In this document: positions 46,055-54,905 of the stretch, piece by piece | How positions within the stretch are numbered: position 1 is the stretch's first letter | How the letters are laid out: each line of letters starts with the position of its first letter | Assembly (NCBI GenBank): GCA_017937135.1 | Contig: JAGBEE010000022.1 | Coordinates: 1-64,000, forward strand | Direction: 5' to 3' | From: Clostridia bacterium | GTDB taxonomy: Bacteria > Bacillota > Clostridia > Oscillospirales > CAG-272 | DNA: 64,000 nt | The notes under the pieces: model-generated | Database searches by the model: none | Told to the model about the DNA's origin: nothing | What the model saw: the letters and a program-made list of their open reading frames with translations, nothing else | Position numbers and translations under genes: made by a program

Positions 46055-48190
46055 TTAGTTAATTGTTCCTGCTTTAGCGGAACACATTTTTTCTACCTTT
46101 TGGCGTAGGAGTGTATGATTTTCGTTTGATAGAGTGGGGTCAAGGGCGAGTGTTTTTCTTGCGCCTTCAAATGCAGAATGTAATAAAAGCGTATCGGAGC
46201 ACGACTTAGCAATGCCAAGCTCAATTTGTCCTGACTGTCGGACACTATTACCACTTGAAAAGAAATCACCAGGACCTCTCATTTGCAAATCGCGTTCGGC
46301 AATTGTATATCCATCATAAATAGTCTTCATAATTTCCAGGCGCTCCTTGGCTTTATCACCCTTGGAATCGGAAACTAAAACACAATATGACTGTGCGCTT
46401 CCACGTCCAACGCGACCACGTAGCTGATGTAATGCAGAAAGACCAAAGCGCTCTGCATTTTCAACTATCATTAAGGTGGCGTTTGGAACATTAACTCCAA
46501 CCTCTATAACGGTAGTGGAAACGAGCACGTCTATTTTCCCATTTGAGAACTCCATCATAATGGAGTCCTTTTCCTTGCCATTCATTTTCCCGTGTATAAA
46601 GGCAATATTAAGCTCTGGAAAAATATTATTTTTTAAATTCTCAGCATACTCAACAGCAGCCTTTAGAGGTGGAGTATATTCATCAAAAAGAGTGGAGAAG
46701 GGGTCGTAATCACTTGCGTTATCTACGTCATCCTTTTTCTCCTCAACAGCAGGGCAAACAATATAAACCTGATGTCCCTCATCAACCTGTTTTTTTATAA
46801 AACCGTTGAGACGTGTACGAAATGTCTCGTCAACCACATATGTTGACACCTTTTTTCTACCTGGTGGCATTTGGTCAATTAGGGAAATATCAAGGTCGCC
46901 ATATATCATAAACGAAAGTGTTCTTGGAATAGGTGTTGCACTCATAACAAGTGTATGCGTTGCACTACTTTTTTCGGATAGAGAAGCACGCTGGGAAGCG
47001 CCAAAGCGATGCTGTTCATCTGTTATAGCAAGCGCAAGATTATCAAACTCAACATCTGCTTGAATTAATGCGTGAGTTCCTATCACGAAACTGATTTCTC
47101 CACATTTTAAGCCGAGGAGTGTCGATTTTTTTACTGTTTTAGGTGTAGAGCCGGTAAGCAAAGCACACTCAATATTGAGCTTATCAAATATTGGCTTCAG
47201 TGATTCATAGTGCTGTGCTGCCAAAATTTCCGTAGGTGCCATAAGAGCGCATTGATAACCATTTTTACAAGCAAGATATGCTGCTGCAGTTGCACAAAGC
47301 GTTTTTCCACAGCCAACGTCACCAACGACAATTCTGTTCATTGGTTTTTTAAATAATTCACCGTTTTTTGAACACGTGTCGAGGGTAATTTCATTAATTG
47401 CCTTCATTTGCGCATCTGTTGGAGTGTATGGTAATAGCTCTAAAAGCTCACTTATGCTTGAATCAGCAAATGCAGGAGCTTGCCTTGTTTCTTGAACACT
47501 CTTTATTTTAGAAAGGGAAAGAGCAAACAAATAAAGCTCATCAAAGGTTAATCTACGAATGGCACTGTTTAAAGCCTCCTCACTAAGAGGAAGATGTATG
47601 TTTTTTAAAGCATAACTTAGCGTACAAAGCGAGTTTTCATCTCTTATTTCGCTTGGTAAGTAATCAACTATGAATGACGATAAATTTGAAACGATTTCGC
47701 CTTGTAGCTTTGAAATAAATTTTTGATTTAAGCCAGAAAAAAGGGGGTAAACGGGTATTAATGGGAGTAGGAGCTTATTTGGCAAAATTGGCTCATATGA
47801 TGGCGAAGTTAAACACAGGGTGCGCTTTTCTCTTGTTACCTTACCCCAAAATCTAAAGGTTGAGCCTGTGTGAAAGACATCCTTTAAATAGTTTTGGTTG
47901 AAATATGTGACGTTAACGCTTCCTGTATCATCAAAGGCGCGAAATTTCAAGATGTTCATCCCTCGCCTTATCATTGCCACCTTTGGCTCGGAGGCAATAG
48001 TTAATATGTATGAATGATATTCTTCATAGGCGCTCATATCGTTTAAATCGCGAATGTCGGCTCTGTTTTGATATGCTCTTGGAAAATGATAAAGCAAATC
48101 GCCAACGGTATTAAGGCCACCTGCGCGCAAATACTTTTCGATTTTTTCGCCAACGCCATATAATTCCTTGACAGGTGTGTCTAAATTCAT
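46055..48190 (-). CDS. recG: ATP-dependent DNA helicase RecG
   Basis: 711 residues; reverses stalled forks and processes Holliday junctions. The N-terminal wedge (OB-like) domain is followed by Walker A GDVGCGKT, DEQH box (TDEQHRFGASQRA), MSATPIPRT and the C-terminal GRVGRGSAQSYC. GGAGG precedes the start. No clear promoter of its own was found, so read-through from the ROK gene is possible. Confidence 0.96.
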   Translation of the reverse strand: MNLDTPVKELYGVGEKIEKYLRAGGLNTVGDLLYHFPRAYQNRADIRDLNDMSAYEEYHSYILTIASEPKVAMIRRGMNILKFRAFDDTGSVNVTYFNQNYLKDVFHTGSTFRFWGKVTREKRTLCLTSPSYEPILPNKLLLPLIPVYPLFSGLNQKFISKLQGEIVSNLSSFIVDYLPSEIRDENSLCTLSYALKNIHLPLSEEALNSAIRRLTFDELYLFALSLSKIKSVQETRQAPAFADSSISELLELLPYTPTDAQMKAINEITLDTCSKNGELFKKPMNRIVVGDVGCGKTLCATAAAYLACKNGYQCALMAPTEILAAQHYESLKPIFDKLNIECALLTGSTPKTVKKSTLLGLKCGEISFVIGTHALIQADVEFDNLALAITDEQHRFGASQRASLSEKSSATHTLVMSATPIPRTLSFMIYGDLDISLIDQMPPGRKKVSTYVVDETFRTRLNGFIKKQVDEGHQVYIVCPAVEEKKDDVDNASDYDPFSTLFDEYTPPLKAAVEYAENLKNNIFPELNIAFIHGKMNGKEKDSIMMEFSNGKIDVLVSTTVIEVGVNVPNATLMIVENAERFGLSALHQLRGRVGRGSAQSYCVLVSDSKGDKAKERLEIMKTIYDGYTIAERDLQMRGPGDFFSSGNSVRQSGQIELGIAKSCSDTLLLHSAFEGARKTLALDPTLSNENHTLLRQKVEKMCSAKAGTIN

Positions 48191-48218
48191 AAATTACCTC
48201 CTTTGAAATTATTATAAA

Positions 48219-48262
48219 CCAAGAAGAGATTTTCACGAGTTTCGTGAAAATCTCTTCCTTAA
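48219..48262 (-). terminator. Long perfect hairpin between the ROK kinase and recG
   Basis: A 16-bp perfect stem GAAGAGATTTTCACGA / TCGTGAAAATCTCTTC with a 3-nt loop. T runs beyond it are weak on the minus strand (TTGGTTTAT), so it may be a partial terminator or processing site. Confidence 0.55.
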
Positions 48263-48324
48263 ATTTTCTTCAAAAACTTGCATTGAATATAAATATTTAA
48301 TACTCGCTTTTCGTTACTGTTGAA

Positions 48325-49287
48325 TTAAAGTCCTAATACAGCTGCACCAACTATGCCAGCATCATTTCCAAGCTCTGCAATCTTGATTTGTGTTTGCTTG
48401 CTTGGATCTTTTGAGTAGGTTTGTTCAAATACCTTTTTCTTAAGTGGAATTAAAAGGTTATCCTTTTCGTTACATACTCCACCACCGATTGAAAGCACAT
48501 TTGGTTGGAAAATGTTTATAATGTTTGCAATTCCACAAGCAAGATATGAAATATATTCATCAACTATTTCCTTGCCAACCTCATCGCCCTGCTTCATAGC
48601 GGTAAATGCAACTCTTGCATTGCAATTGTCGATGTTGCCATTAATCAAGTCCTCGATAAGAGTCTTGCGTCCTTCCTCTCTTGCCTTAAGAAGGTGCTCC
48701 TTCGTCATATTTGTAAGACCTGTTGCAGAGCTATATGTTTCCCAACAGCCCTTTCTGCCACATGAGCATTGCTTGCCGTCCTTTTCGATAACTACGTGAC
48801 CAAGCTCAGCGCCTGCAAAGTTGAAGCCTGAATAAACCTTATTATCAAGCACGATACCGCCACCAAGACCAGTACCGAGAGTAATCATAACGGAGAACTT
48901 TGCTCCCTTAGCTACACCTGCGATAGCCTCTGCCTTTGCAGCAGCGTTTGCATCGTTTTCAATATAAACCTTTTCAATACCTGTATATTCCTTGAGTAAA
49001 TCAGCAATAGGGAAGTTCTCAAAGGGAAGGTTGTTTGCGTATTCAACTACACCTGTTTCGGAGTTTGCAGTACCAGGAGTTGCAATACCTGCGTATGCAA
49101 TGTCAGCAAGAGTAAGTCCTGCCTCCTCGATAAGAGAAAGACAAAGCTTTGCCATGTCCTTTATAATTTCCTTACCATCTCTTTGTGCAAGAGTAGGTGT
49201 GCTTTTTTTCTTAATAATTTTGTAATCGTCGTTAACGATTCCGGCAGCAATGTTAGTTCCGCCGAGGTCAATGCCGAGATAATACAT
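48325..49287 (-). CDS. glk: ROK-family glucokinase
   Basis: 320 residues; phosphorylates glucose or a related hexose released from imported sugars. N-terminal phosphate loop DLGGTNIAAG, GTGLGGGIV, and the ROK zinc signature GHVVIEKDGKQCSCGRKGCWE. There is no N-terminal DNA-binding domain, so it is a kinase and not a ROK repressor. It diverges from the transporter operon and has an exact-consensus promoter. Confidence 0.9.
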   Translation of the reverse strand: MYYLGIDLGGTNIAAGIVNDDYKIIKKKSTPTLAQRDGKEIIKDMAKLCLSLIEEAGLTLADIAYAGIATPGTANSETGVVEYANNLPFENFPIADLLKEYTGIEKVYIENDANAAAKAEAIAGVAKGAKFSVMITLGTGLGGGIVLDNKVYSGFNFAGAELGHVVIEKDGKQCSCGRKGCWETYSSATGLTNMTKEHLLKAREEGRKTLIEDLINGNIDNCNARVAFTAMKQGDEVGKEIVDEYISYLACGIANIINIFQPNVLSIGGGVCNEKDNLLIPLKKKVFEQTYSKDPSKQTQIKIAELGNDAGIVGAAVLGL

Positions 49288-49324
49288 AGGCTATACCATC
49301 CTTATTTGTTTAGTTTCTCATTTA

Positions 49325-49353
49325 ATTATAATATCAACGCACCATAATGTCAA
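49325..49353 (-). promoter_or_regulatory. Exact-consensus promoter of the ROK kinase
   Basis: Minus strand TTGACA, 17 nt, TATAAT, 38 nt before the ATG. Confidence 0.8.
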
Positions 49354-49639
49354 GTTATAATGAAAACAAATTGTAAATTTTTTGTTTTTTATAAATTTTG
49401 TGCATTATGTATATGTGCCAAAAATATGCAAGCTTTTTTGTGCAATTTTACCAAATATTAAAATATATAATATATAAGCGTCAAAAAAGGACAAACCCTT
49501 GTATTTATTGAAAAATTAGGCTTTAAAATGCTTTGAAATTACAATTTGACAAAATAACGAAAAAATTAAAAAGCATAAAAATTTAACATAATTTTAAAAT
49601 AAGCATACAACAAATGATTAAGATGTGGAAAATGTCACC

Positions 49640-49668
49640 TTGACTTTATTTTCTTTATATGTTAAAAT
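49640..49668 (+). promoter_or_regulatory. Promoter of the seven-gene transporter operon
   Basis: TTGACT, 17 nt, TAAAAT. Its -10 overlaps the first codons of a longer reading frame, which fixes the real start of the binding protein at 49746. Confidence 0.75.
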
Positions 49669-49745
49669 TAATCATACCTATTTATATGCGTATGCGTATA
49701 ATGAATGCTAATTTAGCATCTGGGAAAAAACACGGAGGATTTCTT

Positions 49746-52700
49746 ATGAAAAAGAAAGCAACAAAGCTGTTGGCATTTATCTTGTGCTTGCTAATGTTGA
49801 CAACTACTATGATAGTTCCAATTTCAGCGGCAACATCATCTGCTAACACGGATGGAGATTCATCCATCTCGACCTCTATATCAGACATAAGTGATATAAT
49901 GAACGCTCTCACTTATGCCAAGTATAGAGAAAAATACCTAAAGGAGAATAGGGGAAAGGACACTATTGTAATCGATGCAACAAATTACACCGAGTACATA
50001 GTTAACAAAAGCTCCGCTAAGCTCGAGGTAAAGGAAAACTACCACGATAATCTTGGAGGAATCTATGTTCCCGAATCAGGAACGGTAACATGGGACTTTG
50101 AGGTTAAAACCGAGGGTAAATACATTATTGAAATAAAGTATTGCCAGGTTGAGGGTAAAACAAACTCTATTGAGCGTATTTTCTATCTTAACGGAGAAGT
50201 TCCATTCTCAGAGGCACGTTCAATAGTGCTTTCAAAGATATGGACCTACAAATACAAAATAGTAGATGGAAAGAAAACATTCTATATTGATGGAAAGAGC
50301 CCTGAGGATAGCAATGATATCCGTCCAACGGTTCAAGAGGATTTGAAATGGGTAACATATCCAATTTCTGACTCTAACGGATTTTACCCAACACCCTTTG
50401 AGTTTTATCTTGAGGCAGGAAAGAACTCCATTTCACTTGAGAGCCAAAGACAGCCTGTCGTAATAAATTCAATTACTATCCGTCCTTATGAAGAGCTTCC
50501 TACTTATCAGGAATATATTAAGGAAAACGGTAGTATAGAAGAGAACAAGGCAAGTGCAGATCTTTCAATTCCACCTGTTCAGGCAGAAGCGCCTAATAAC
50601 GTTTCAGCAGTTACAATGTACCCTGTATATGACAGAACATCTGCTATTACACAGGGCTTGACTGGTGAGCAAATAGCTGGTATTACAAAGTATAATACAG
50701 CAGGTAAGGAGCAATGGCAAAACGTAGGTGAATGGATGTCATATACAATAACCGTTCCCGAGGATGGCTATTATTCTATTGCAGTAAGATATAAGCAGGC
50801 CTTGCTTAGTGGTATGTACGTTTCAAGGCGTGTATATATTGATGGTGTAATTCCATTTGAGGAAGCAAATAACTGTCGTTTCCCATATACAAGCGACTGG
50901 AAAACCATATATCTCGGAGATGGAAAGACTGATTTCCAATTTTACCTTACTAAGGGAACACACGAGCTCAAGCTTGAGGTAACCCTTGGCGAAATGGGAA
51001 CGCAAATTCAAACAGTAAGCAACTCCCTCTCAAACATAAACAAATGCTATCTTGAAATATTGAAGCTCACGGGAAGCGATCCTGACACAAACCGTACATA
51101 TGGCTTCTCAAGAATAATGCCCGATGTATTAAAAACCATGCTTATTGAGGCAGGTAATTTAAAGGGTGTATATAACTATTTGGTAAAGGAATCTGGAAAG
51201 GGTGAAAAAACTGCTACAATTGAGCAGGTTTATTTGCTCCTTGAAAAGATGGCAAAGGACGAAAGTCAAATAGCTGCAAACCTTCAAACCTTGAAATCCC
51301 AAATAGGTTCACTTGGTACATGGATTAACAGTGCCAAGACACAACCACTTCAGGTCGACTTCTACCAAGTACAAGCTAACGAAAAGGAGCTTCCACAGGA
51401 TGAGGCAAACTTCTTTGTATCTCTATGGTACGAAATAAAGCTCTTCTTCTCAAGCTTTACAACCGACTACAACAAGCTTGTTACCGACGAAACAGGTAAG
51501 AAGAAGGACAATGTAGAGGTATGGGTAGTAACAGGACGTGACCAAGCGCAAATAATAAGAAACCTCGTAGATAATAAATTCACTCCGGAAACAAACATAG
51601 GTGTAAATCTTAAGCTCATTTCTGGAGGAACACTTCTTCCTTCAGTTTTGGCAGGTGTTGGTCCTGATGTTTCTCTTATGGAAACAAGCACGACTATTAT
51701 CGACTATGCATTACGTAATGCAGTAGCACCTCTAAATGAGTTTATAGAAAAGGACTTGAAGGAGGGCGAGGACGCACTGTCAGCCTTCCCGAAAGCGGCA
51801 ATGGTGCCGTTGACTCTTAGCAAGTTCGACCTTGAAAAATATAAGGCAGCACATGCAAAGGTGCTCAGCGAGGGCAAGGAGTACAAGGACGGTCAATGCA
51901 CGCTTTGTGGCGAGATTGTATCAGAGGGTCAAATCCTTTGCGAGTCTTGCTCCAAAAAGTACACACAAAATGATTATTATGGCTTGCCTGACTCACTTAC
52001 CTTCTCAATGATGTTCTACCGTAAGGACGTTCTTGCATCACTTGATATAGAGCTTCCTACAACGTGGAGCGATATGCTTTCTATTCTTCCTATTCTTCAA
52101 TATAATAATATGGAGATAGGTATTGTAAACGACATATATACCTTTATGTATCAGAGTGGATATGAGGCATATTCAAAAGAGGGTATGACCATCAACTTTG
52201 ATTCAATAGGCGTTCTTAACGCATTCACTGAAATGTGTAATCTCTATACTCAATATTCATTACCATACACATTTGATTTCTCGAACCGTTTCAGAACAGG
52301 TGAAATGCCAATTGGTATAGCACCATATACAACATGTAACCAGCTATCCGTATTTGCATCTGAGCTTTCAGGACTTTGGAGCTTCGTTCCACTACCTGGC
52401 TATGCATTGGAGGATGAGAATGGAAATGAGTATATAAACAACTCAGCAGTCGCAACTGTAACAGGCTGTGTAATGATTAATGATTCAGATAACAAAGAGG
52501 CAGCTTGGGAATTTATGAAATGGTACACAGCTAAGGATTTCCAAGTATCCTATTCAAATGAAATAGTATCTATCTTGGGTATAGCAGCAAGACCTGCAAC
52601 AGCAAACATAGAAGCAATTACAGAGCTTCCTTGGACAACGGAGGAGGCGGATAGCATTATGCGCCAATTCAACAACCTTGTAGCAGTTCCTAACTATCCA

Positions 52701-52895
52701 GGTAGCTACTATCTTGCTCGTTATGTCAGCTTCGCATTCTTGGCAGCATACAACGACGGTATGGACCCAGCGGACGCGCTTCTTGACTACACAGACGACA
52801 TTAACAAGGAAATCACAAGAAGACGTGCAGAGTTCGGTCTTTGCACAATTGATGAGTATAAAGATTATTTAGACTCACTAAAAAAGAAGAACTAA
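49746..52895 (+). CDS. Multidomain extracellular solute-binding protein
   Basis: 1049 residues from the ATG behind CGGAGG. Residues 1-28 are a signal peptide (lysines, hydrophobic core, PISA-A cleavage); no lipobox cysteine follows, unusual for a Gram-positive binding protein. Residues 70-247 and 285-440 look like two beta-sandwich carbohydrate-binding-like modules, each with a strand ...YYSIAVRYK or GKYIIEIKY and an IDG/LNG-VPF turn. Residues 455-530 are helical. Residues 590-1045 resemble ABC sugar-binding proteins (VEVWVVTGRDQ, GVGPDVSLMETS, LPTTWSDML, NKEAAWEFMKWYT). Within this part lies an insert with C718-x2-C721-x10-C732-x2-C735, like a zinc knuckle. It probably captures a glycan for the permeases encoded downstream. 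Confidence 0.85.
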   Translation: MKKKATKLLAFILCLLMLTTTMIVPISAATSSANTDGDSSISTSISDISDIMNALTYAKYREKYLKENRGKDTIVIDATNYTEYIVNKSSAKLEVKENYHDNLGGIYVPESGTVTWDFEVKTEGKYIIEIKYCQVEGKTNSIERIFYLNGEVPFSEARSIVLSKIWTYKYKIVDGKKTFYIDGKSPEDSNDIRPTVQEDLKWVTYPISDSNGFYPTPFEFYLEAGKNSISLESQRQPVVINSITIRPYEELPTYQEYIKENGSIEENKASADLSIPPVQAEAPNNVSAVTMYPVYDRTSAITQGLTGEQIAGITKYNTAGKEQWQNVGEWMSYTITVPEDGYYSIAVRYKQALLSGMYVSRRVYIDGVIPFEEANNCRFPYTSDWKTIYLGDGKTDFQFYLTKGTHELKLEVTLGEMGTQIQTVSNSLSNINKCYLEILKLTGSDPDTNRTYGFSRIMPDVLKTMLIEAGNLKGVYNYLVKESGKGEKTATIEQVYLLLEKMAKDESQIAANLQTLKSQIGSLGTWINSAKTQPLQVDFYQVQANEKELPQDEANFFVSLWYEIKLFFSSFTTDYNKLVTDETGKKKDNVEVWVVTGRDQAQIIRNLVDNKFTPETNIGVNLKLISGGTLLPSVLAGVGPDVSLMETSTTIIDYALRNAVAPLNEFIEKDLKEGEDALSAFPKAAMVPLTLSKFDLEKYKAAHAKVLSEGKEYKDGQCTLCGEIVSEGQILCESCSKKYTQNDYYGLPDSLTFSMMFYRKDVLASLDIELPTTWSDMLSILPILQYNNMEIGIVNDIYTFMYQSGYEAYSKEGMTINFDSIGVLNAFTEMCNLYTQYSLPYTFDFSNRFRTGEMPIGIAPYTTCNQLSVFASELSGLWSFVPLPGYALEDENGNEYINNSAVATVTGCVMINDSDNKEAAWEFMKWYTAKDFQVSYSNEIVSILGIAARPATANIEAITELPWTTEEADSIMRQFNNLVAVPNYPGSYYLARYVSFAFLAAYNDGMDPADALLDYTDDINKEITRRRAEFGLCTIDEYKDYLDSLKKKN

Positions 52896-52930
52896 CAGTT
52901 CCAAAAATACTAAAGAAGGAGATAATGTAA

Positions 52931-54022
52931 ATGGAAAACTACAATGAAGAATTAAGTAAAACTGATTCTATCGAAAAAGACGAATCAAAAGATTTACATG
53001 ATGATAGTATTTCTAACGGAACTGATAAGACATATGAAGATGCTTCATATGAGAAGGAAGATACCACACAGGAGGAAGCAACGGATAAGAAAAAGGTTGT
53101 TTCAAGAAAGGATATGTCTGCTTGGCAGTGGACATGGCACGAAATGAAGAGAAATAAGGTAGCTTACCTTATGATATTACCCTTTATGTTCGTATTCGTT
53201 CTCTTTACGGTATTCCCCGTAGTACTTTCACTTGTACTTAGCTTTACAAACTTTAATATGCTTGAATTCAACTCAGAAATGTTTGTTGGAATCAGCAACT
53301 ACACAAGATTATTCTTCGAGGATGACATATTCCTGCTTGCATGTAAAAACACACTTGTATTTGCAGTAATCACAGGACCTGTATCCTATATACTTTCATT
53401 CCTCGTAGCTTGGTTTATCAACGAGCTTTCACCAAGATTAAGAGCGATAGTAACACTTGTATTCTACGCTCCATCAATTTCAGGTGCGGTATATCTTATT
53501 TGGGGTGTGCTTTTCTCGAACGACTCATATGGTTGGGTAAATGGTACACTACTTGATTTAGGACTTATCGACGGTGCAATTCTTTGGTTCTACGATGAAA
53601 ACTATGCAATGACTCTTTGTATAGTGGTTGCACTTTGGATGTCGCTTGGTACAGCATTCCTTTCCTTCATCGCAGGCTTGCAGACTATTGATAAGAGCTT
53701 GTTTGAGGCTGCTGCGGTTGACGGAATTAAAAACAGATGGCAGGAGCTTTGGTTTATCACCTTGCCTATGATGAGACCACAGCTTATGTTCGGTGCCGTA
53801 ATGGCAATTACAGGCGCATTCGGCTTTGGTGGAGTAGTTACAGCGCTTTGTGGCTTCCCATCAGTAAACTATTCGTGTCACACAATTATGCACTGTCTTG
53901 AGGACTATGGCCAACAGCGTTGGGAGGTTGGCTACGCCTCGGCAATAGCATTCGTATTGTTCCTTATTATGATAGGAGCAAACTCACTCGTAAATAAAAT
54001 GTTATCGAAGGTAGGACAATGA
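52931..54022 (+). CDS. ABC sugar permease, MalF-like (pair 1)
   Basis: 363 residues. The first 70 are hydrophilic and very acidic (Glu/Asp/Ser/Thr), then six or so membrane helices begin at about residue 76. The cytoplasmic EAA loop, which contacts the ATPase, is at 259-283 (EAAAVDGIKNRWQELWFITLP). It overlaps no gene but starts one base before permease MalG-like 1 ends the gap: the stop and next start are separated by a single base. It should form a heterodimer with that product. Confidence 0.9.
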   Translation: MENYNEELSKTDSIEKDESKDLHDDSISNGTDKTYEDASYEKEDTTQEEATDKKKVVSRKDMSAWQWTWHEMKRNKVAYLMILPFMFVFVLFTVFPVVLSLVLSFTNFNMLEFNSEMFVGISNYTRLFFEDDIFLLACKNTLVFAVITGPVSYILSFLVAWFINELSPRLRAIVTLVFYAPSISGAVYLIWGVLFSNDSYGWVNGTLLDLGLIDGAILWFYDENYAMTLCIVVALWMSLGTAFLSFIAGLQTIDKSLFEAAAVDGIKNRWQELWFITLPMMRPQLMFGAVMAITGAFGFGGVVTALCGFPSVNYSCHTIMHCLEDYGQQRWEVGYASAIAFVLFLIMIGANSLVNKMLSKVGQ

Positions 54023-54023
54023 T

Positions 54024-54896
54024 ATGCAAAAAATGAGAGTTAGAAACCATCAAGTTGTCCTCAACCGTTCGGTAGGAGGAGACGCAGGAATATTTACCTT
54101 CCTTATTATAATGGGAGCGTTTATGTTCTTGCCAATGATATACGTAATAATGCAGTCCTTAAAGCCACTTGACGAGCTTTGGATGTTCCCACCAAGATTT
54201 TACGTATCACATCCAACATTTAAAAACTTTTCAGATTTGTTCACACTTTTAAGTGATTCTTGGGTTCCATTCTCAAGATACATATTCAACACAGTGTTTA
54301 TAACAGCTGCAGGTACATTCGGTAACCTCTTGTTCTCATCACTTGCTGCATATGCTATTGCAAAGATTCCATTCCCAGGAAGAAAGGGCGTGTTCTGGAT
54401 TATCCAGCGCTCACTTATGTTTACATCAACAGTAACAGCAATTGCAAACTTCTTGACACTTTCAACCCTTGGACTTATGGATAACCCAATGGCGATAATA
54501 ATTCCAGCCTGGGGCTCATCTATGGGACTTTACCTAATGAAGCAGTTTATGGACTCATCAATTTCTGACTCCGTGCTTGAAAGCGCGCGTCTTGATGGAT
54601 GCAGTGAGTTTAGAACCTTCTGGACTATAGCGATGCCAATGGTTAAGCCAGCTTGGCTTACGCTTATAATTTATTCCTTCCAAGGACTTTGGAATACAGG
54701 TGCATCACCATACATTTATAGTGAACAGCTAAAAACACTTAACTATGCAATAAGCCAGATTACAGCAGGTGGTATTGCTCGTGCAGGCGCTTCAGCCGCA
54801 GGTACTGTAATTATGATGATAGTTCCAATACTTGTATTCGTAATTTCACAAAGTAACATCATTGAAACAATGGCGTCGAGTGGTATGAAGGATTAA
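54024..54896 (+). CDS. ABC sugar permease, MalG-like (pair 1)
   Basis: 290 residues, six membrane helices, standard CUT1-family length. The EAA loop is at 186-209 (SARLDGCSEFRTFWTIAMP), preceded by LKQF-type sequence LMKQFMDSSISD. It follows its partner by one base. Confidence 0.9.
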   Translation: MQKMRVRNHQVVLNRSVGGDAGIFTFLIIMGAFMFLPMIYVIMQSLKPLDELWMFPPRFYVSHPTFKNFSDLFTLLSDSWVPFSRYIFNTVFITAAGTFGNLLFSSLAAYAIAKIPFPGRKGVFWIIQRSLMFTSTVTAIANFLTLSTLGLMDNPMAIIIPAWGSSMGLYLMKQFMDSSISDSVLESARLDGCSEFRTFWTIAMPMVKPAWLTLIIYSFQGLWNTGASPYIYSEQLKTLNYAISQITAGGIARAGASAAGTVIMMIVPILVFVISQSNIIETMASSGMKD

Positions 54897-54905
54897 GGAG
54901 GTATT

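Larger units (their letters stand above)
49288..49745. other. Long divergent regulatory region, ROK kinase / transporter operon
   Basis: 458 bp of very A/T-rich DNA without a gene. It holds the ROK promoter (left), a TTGTGCAA-type motif at 49438-49455 related to those upstream of the ribosomal operon, a second TTGTGCA at 49398, the transporter promoter (right), and the transporter leader of about 70 nt. Confidence 0.55.

Noticed and set aside
49288..49640. Catabolite-repression (cre) operator, for example near 49362 (TGAAAACAAATTGTAA)
   Set aside because: The central CG dinucleotide and symmetric arms of cre sites are missing.
49659..49745. An upstream start that would add 29 residues to the solute-binding protein
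   Set aside because: It overlaps the -10 element (49663-49668); the later ATG at 49746 has CGGAGG and begins a clean signal peptide.
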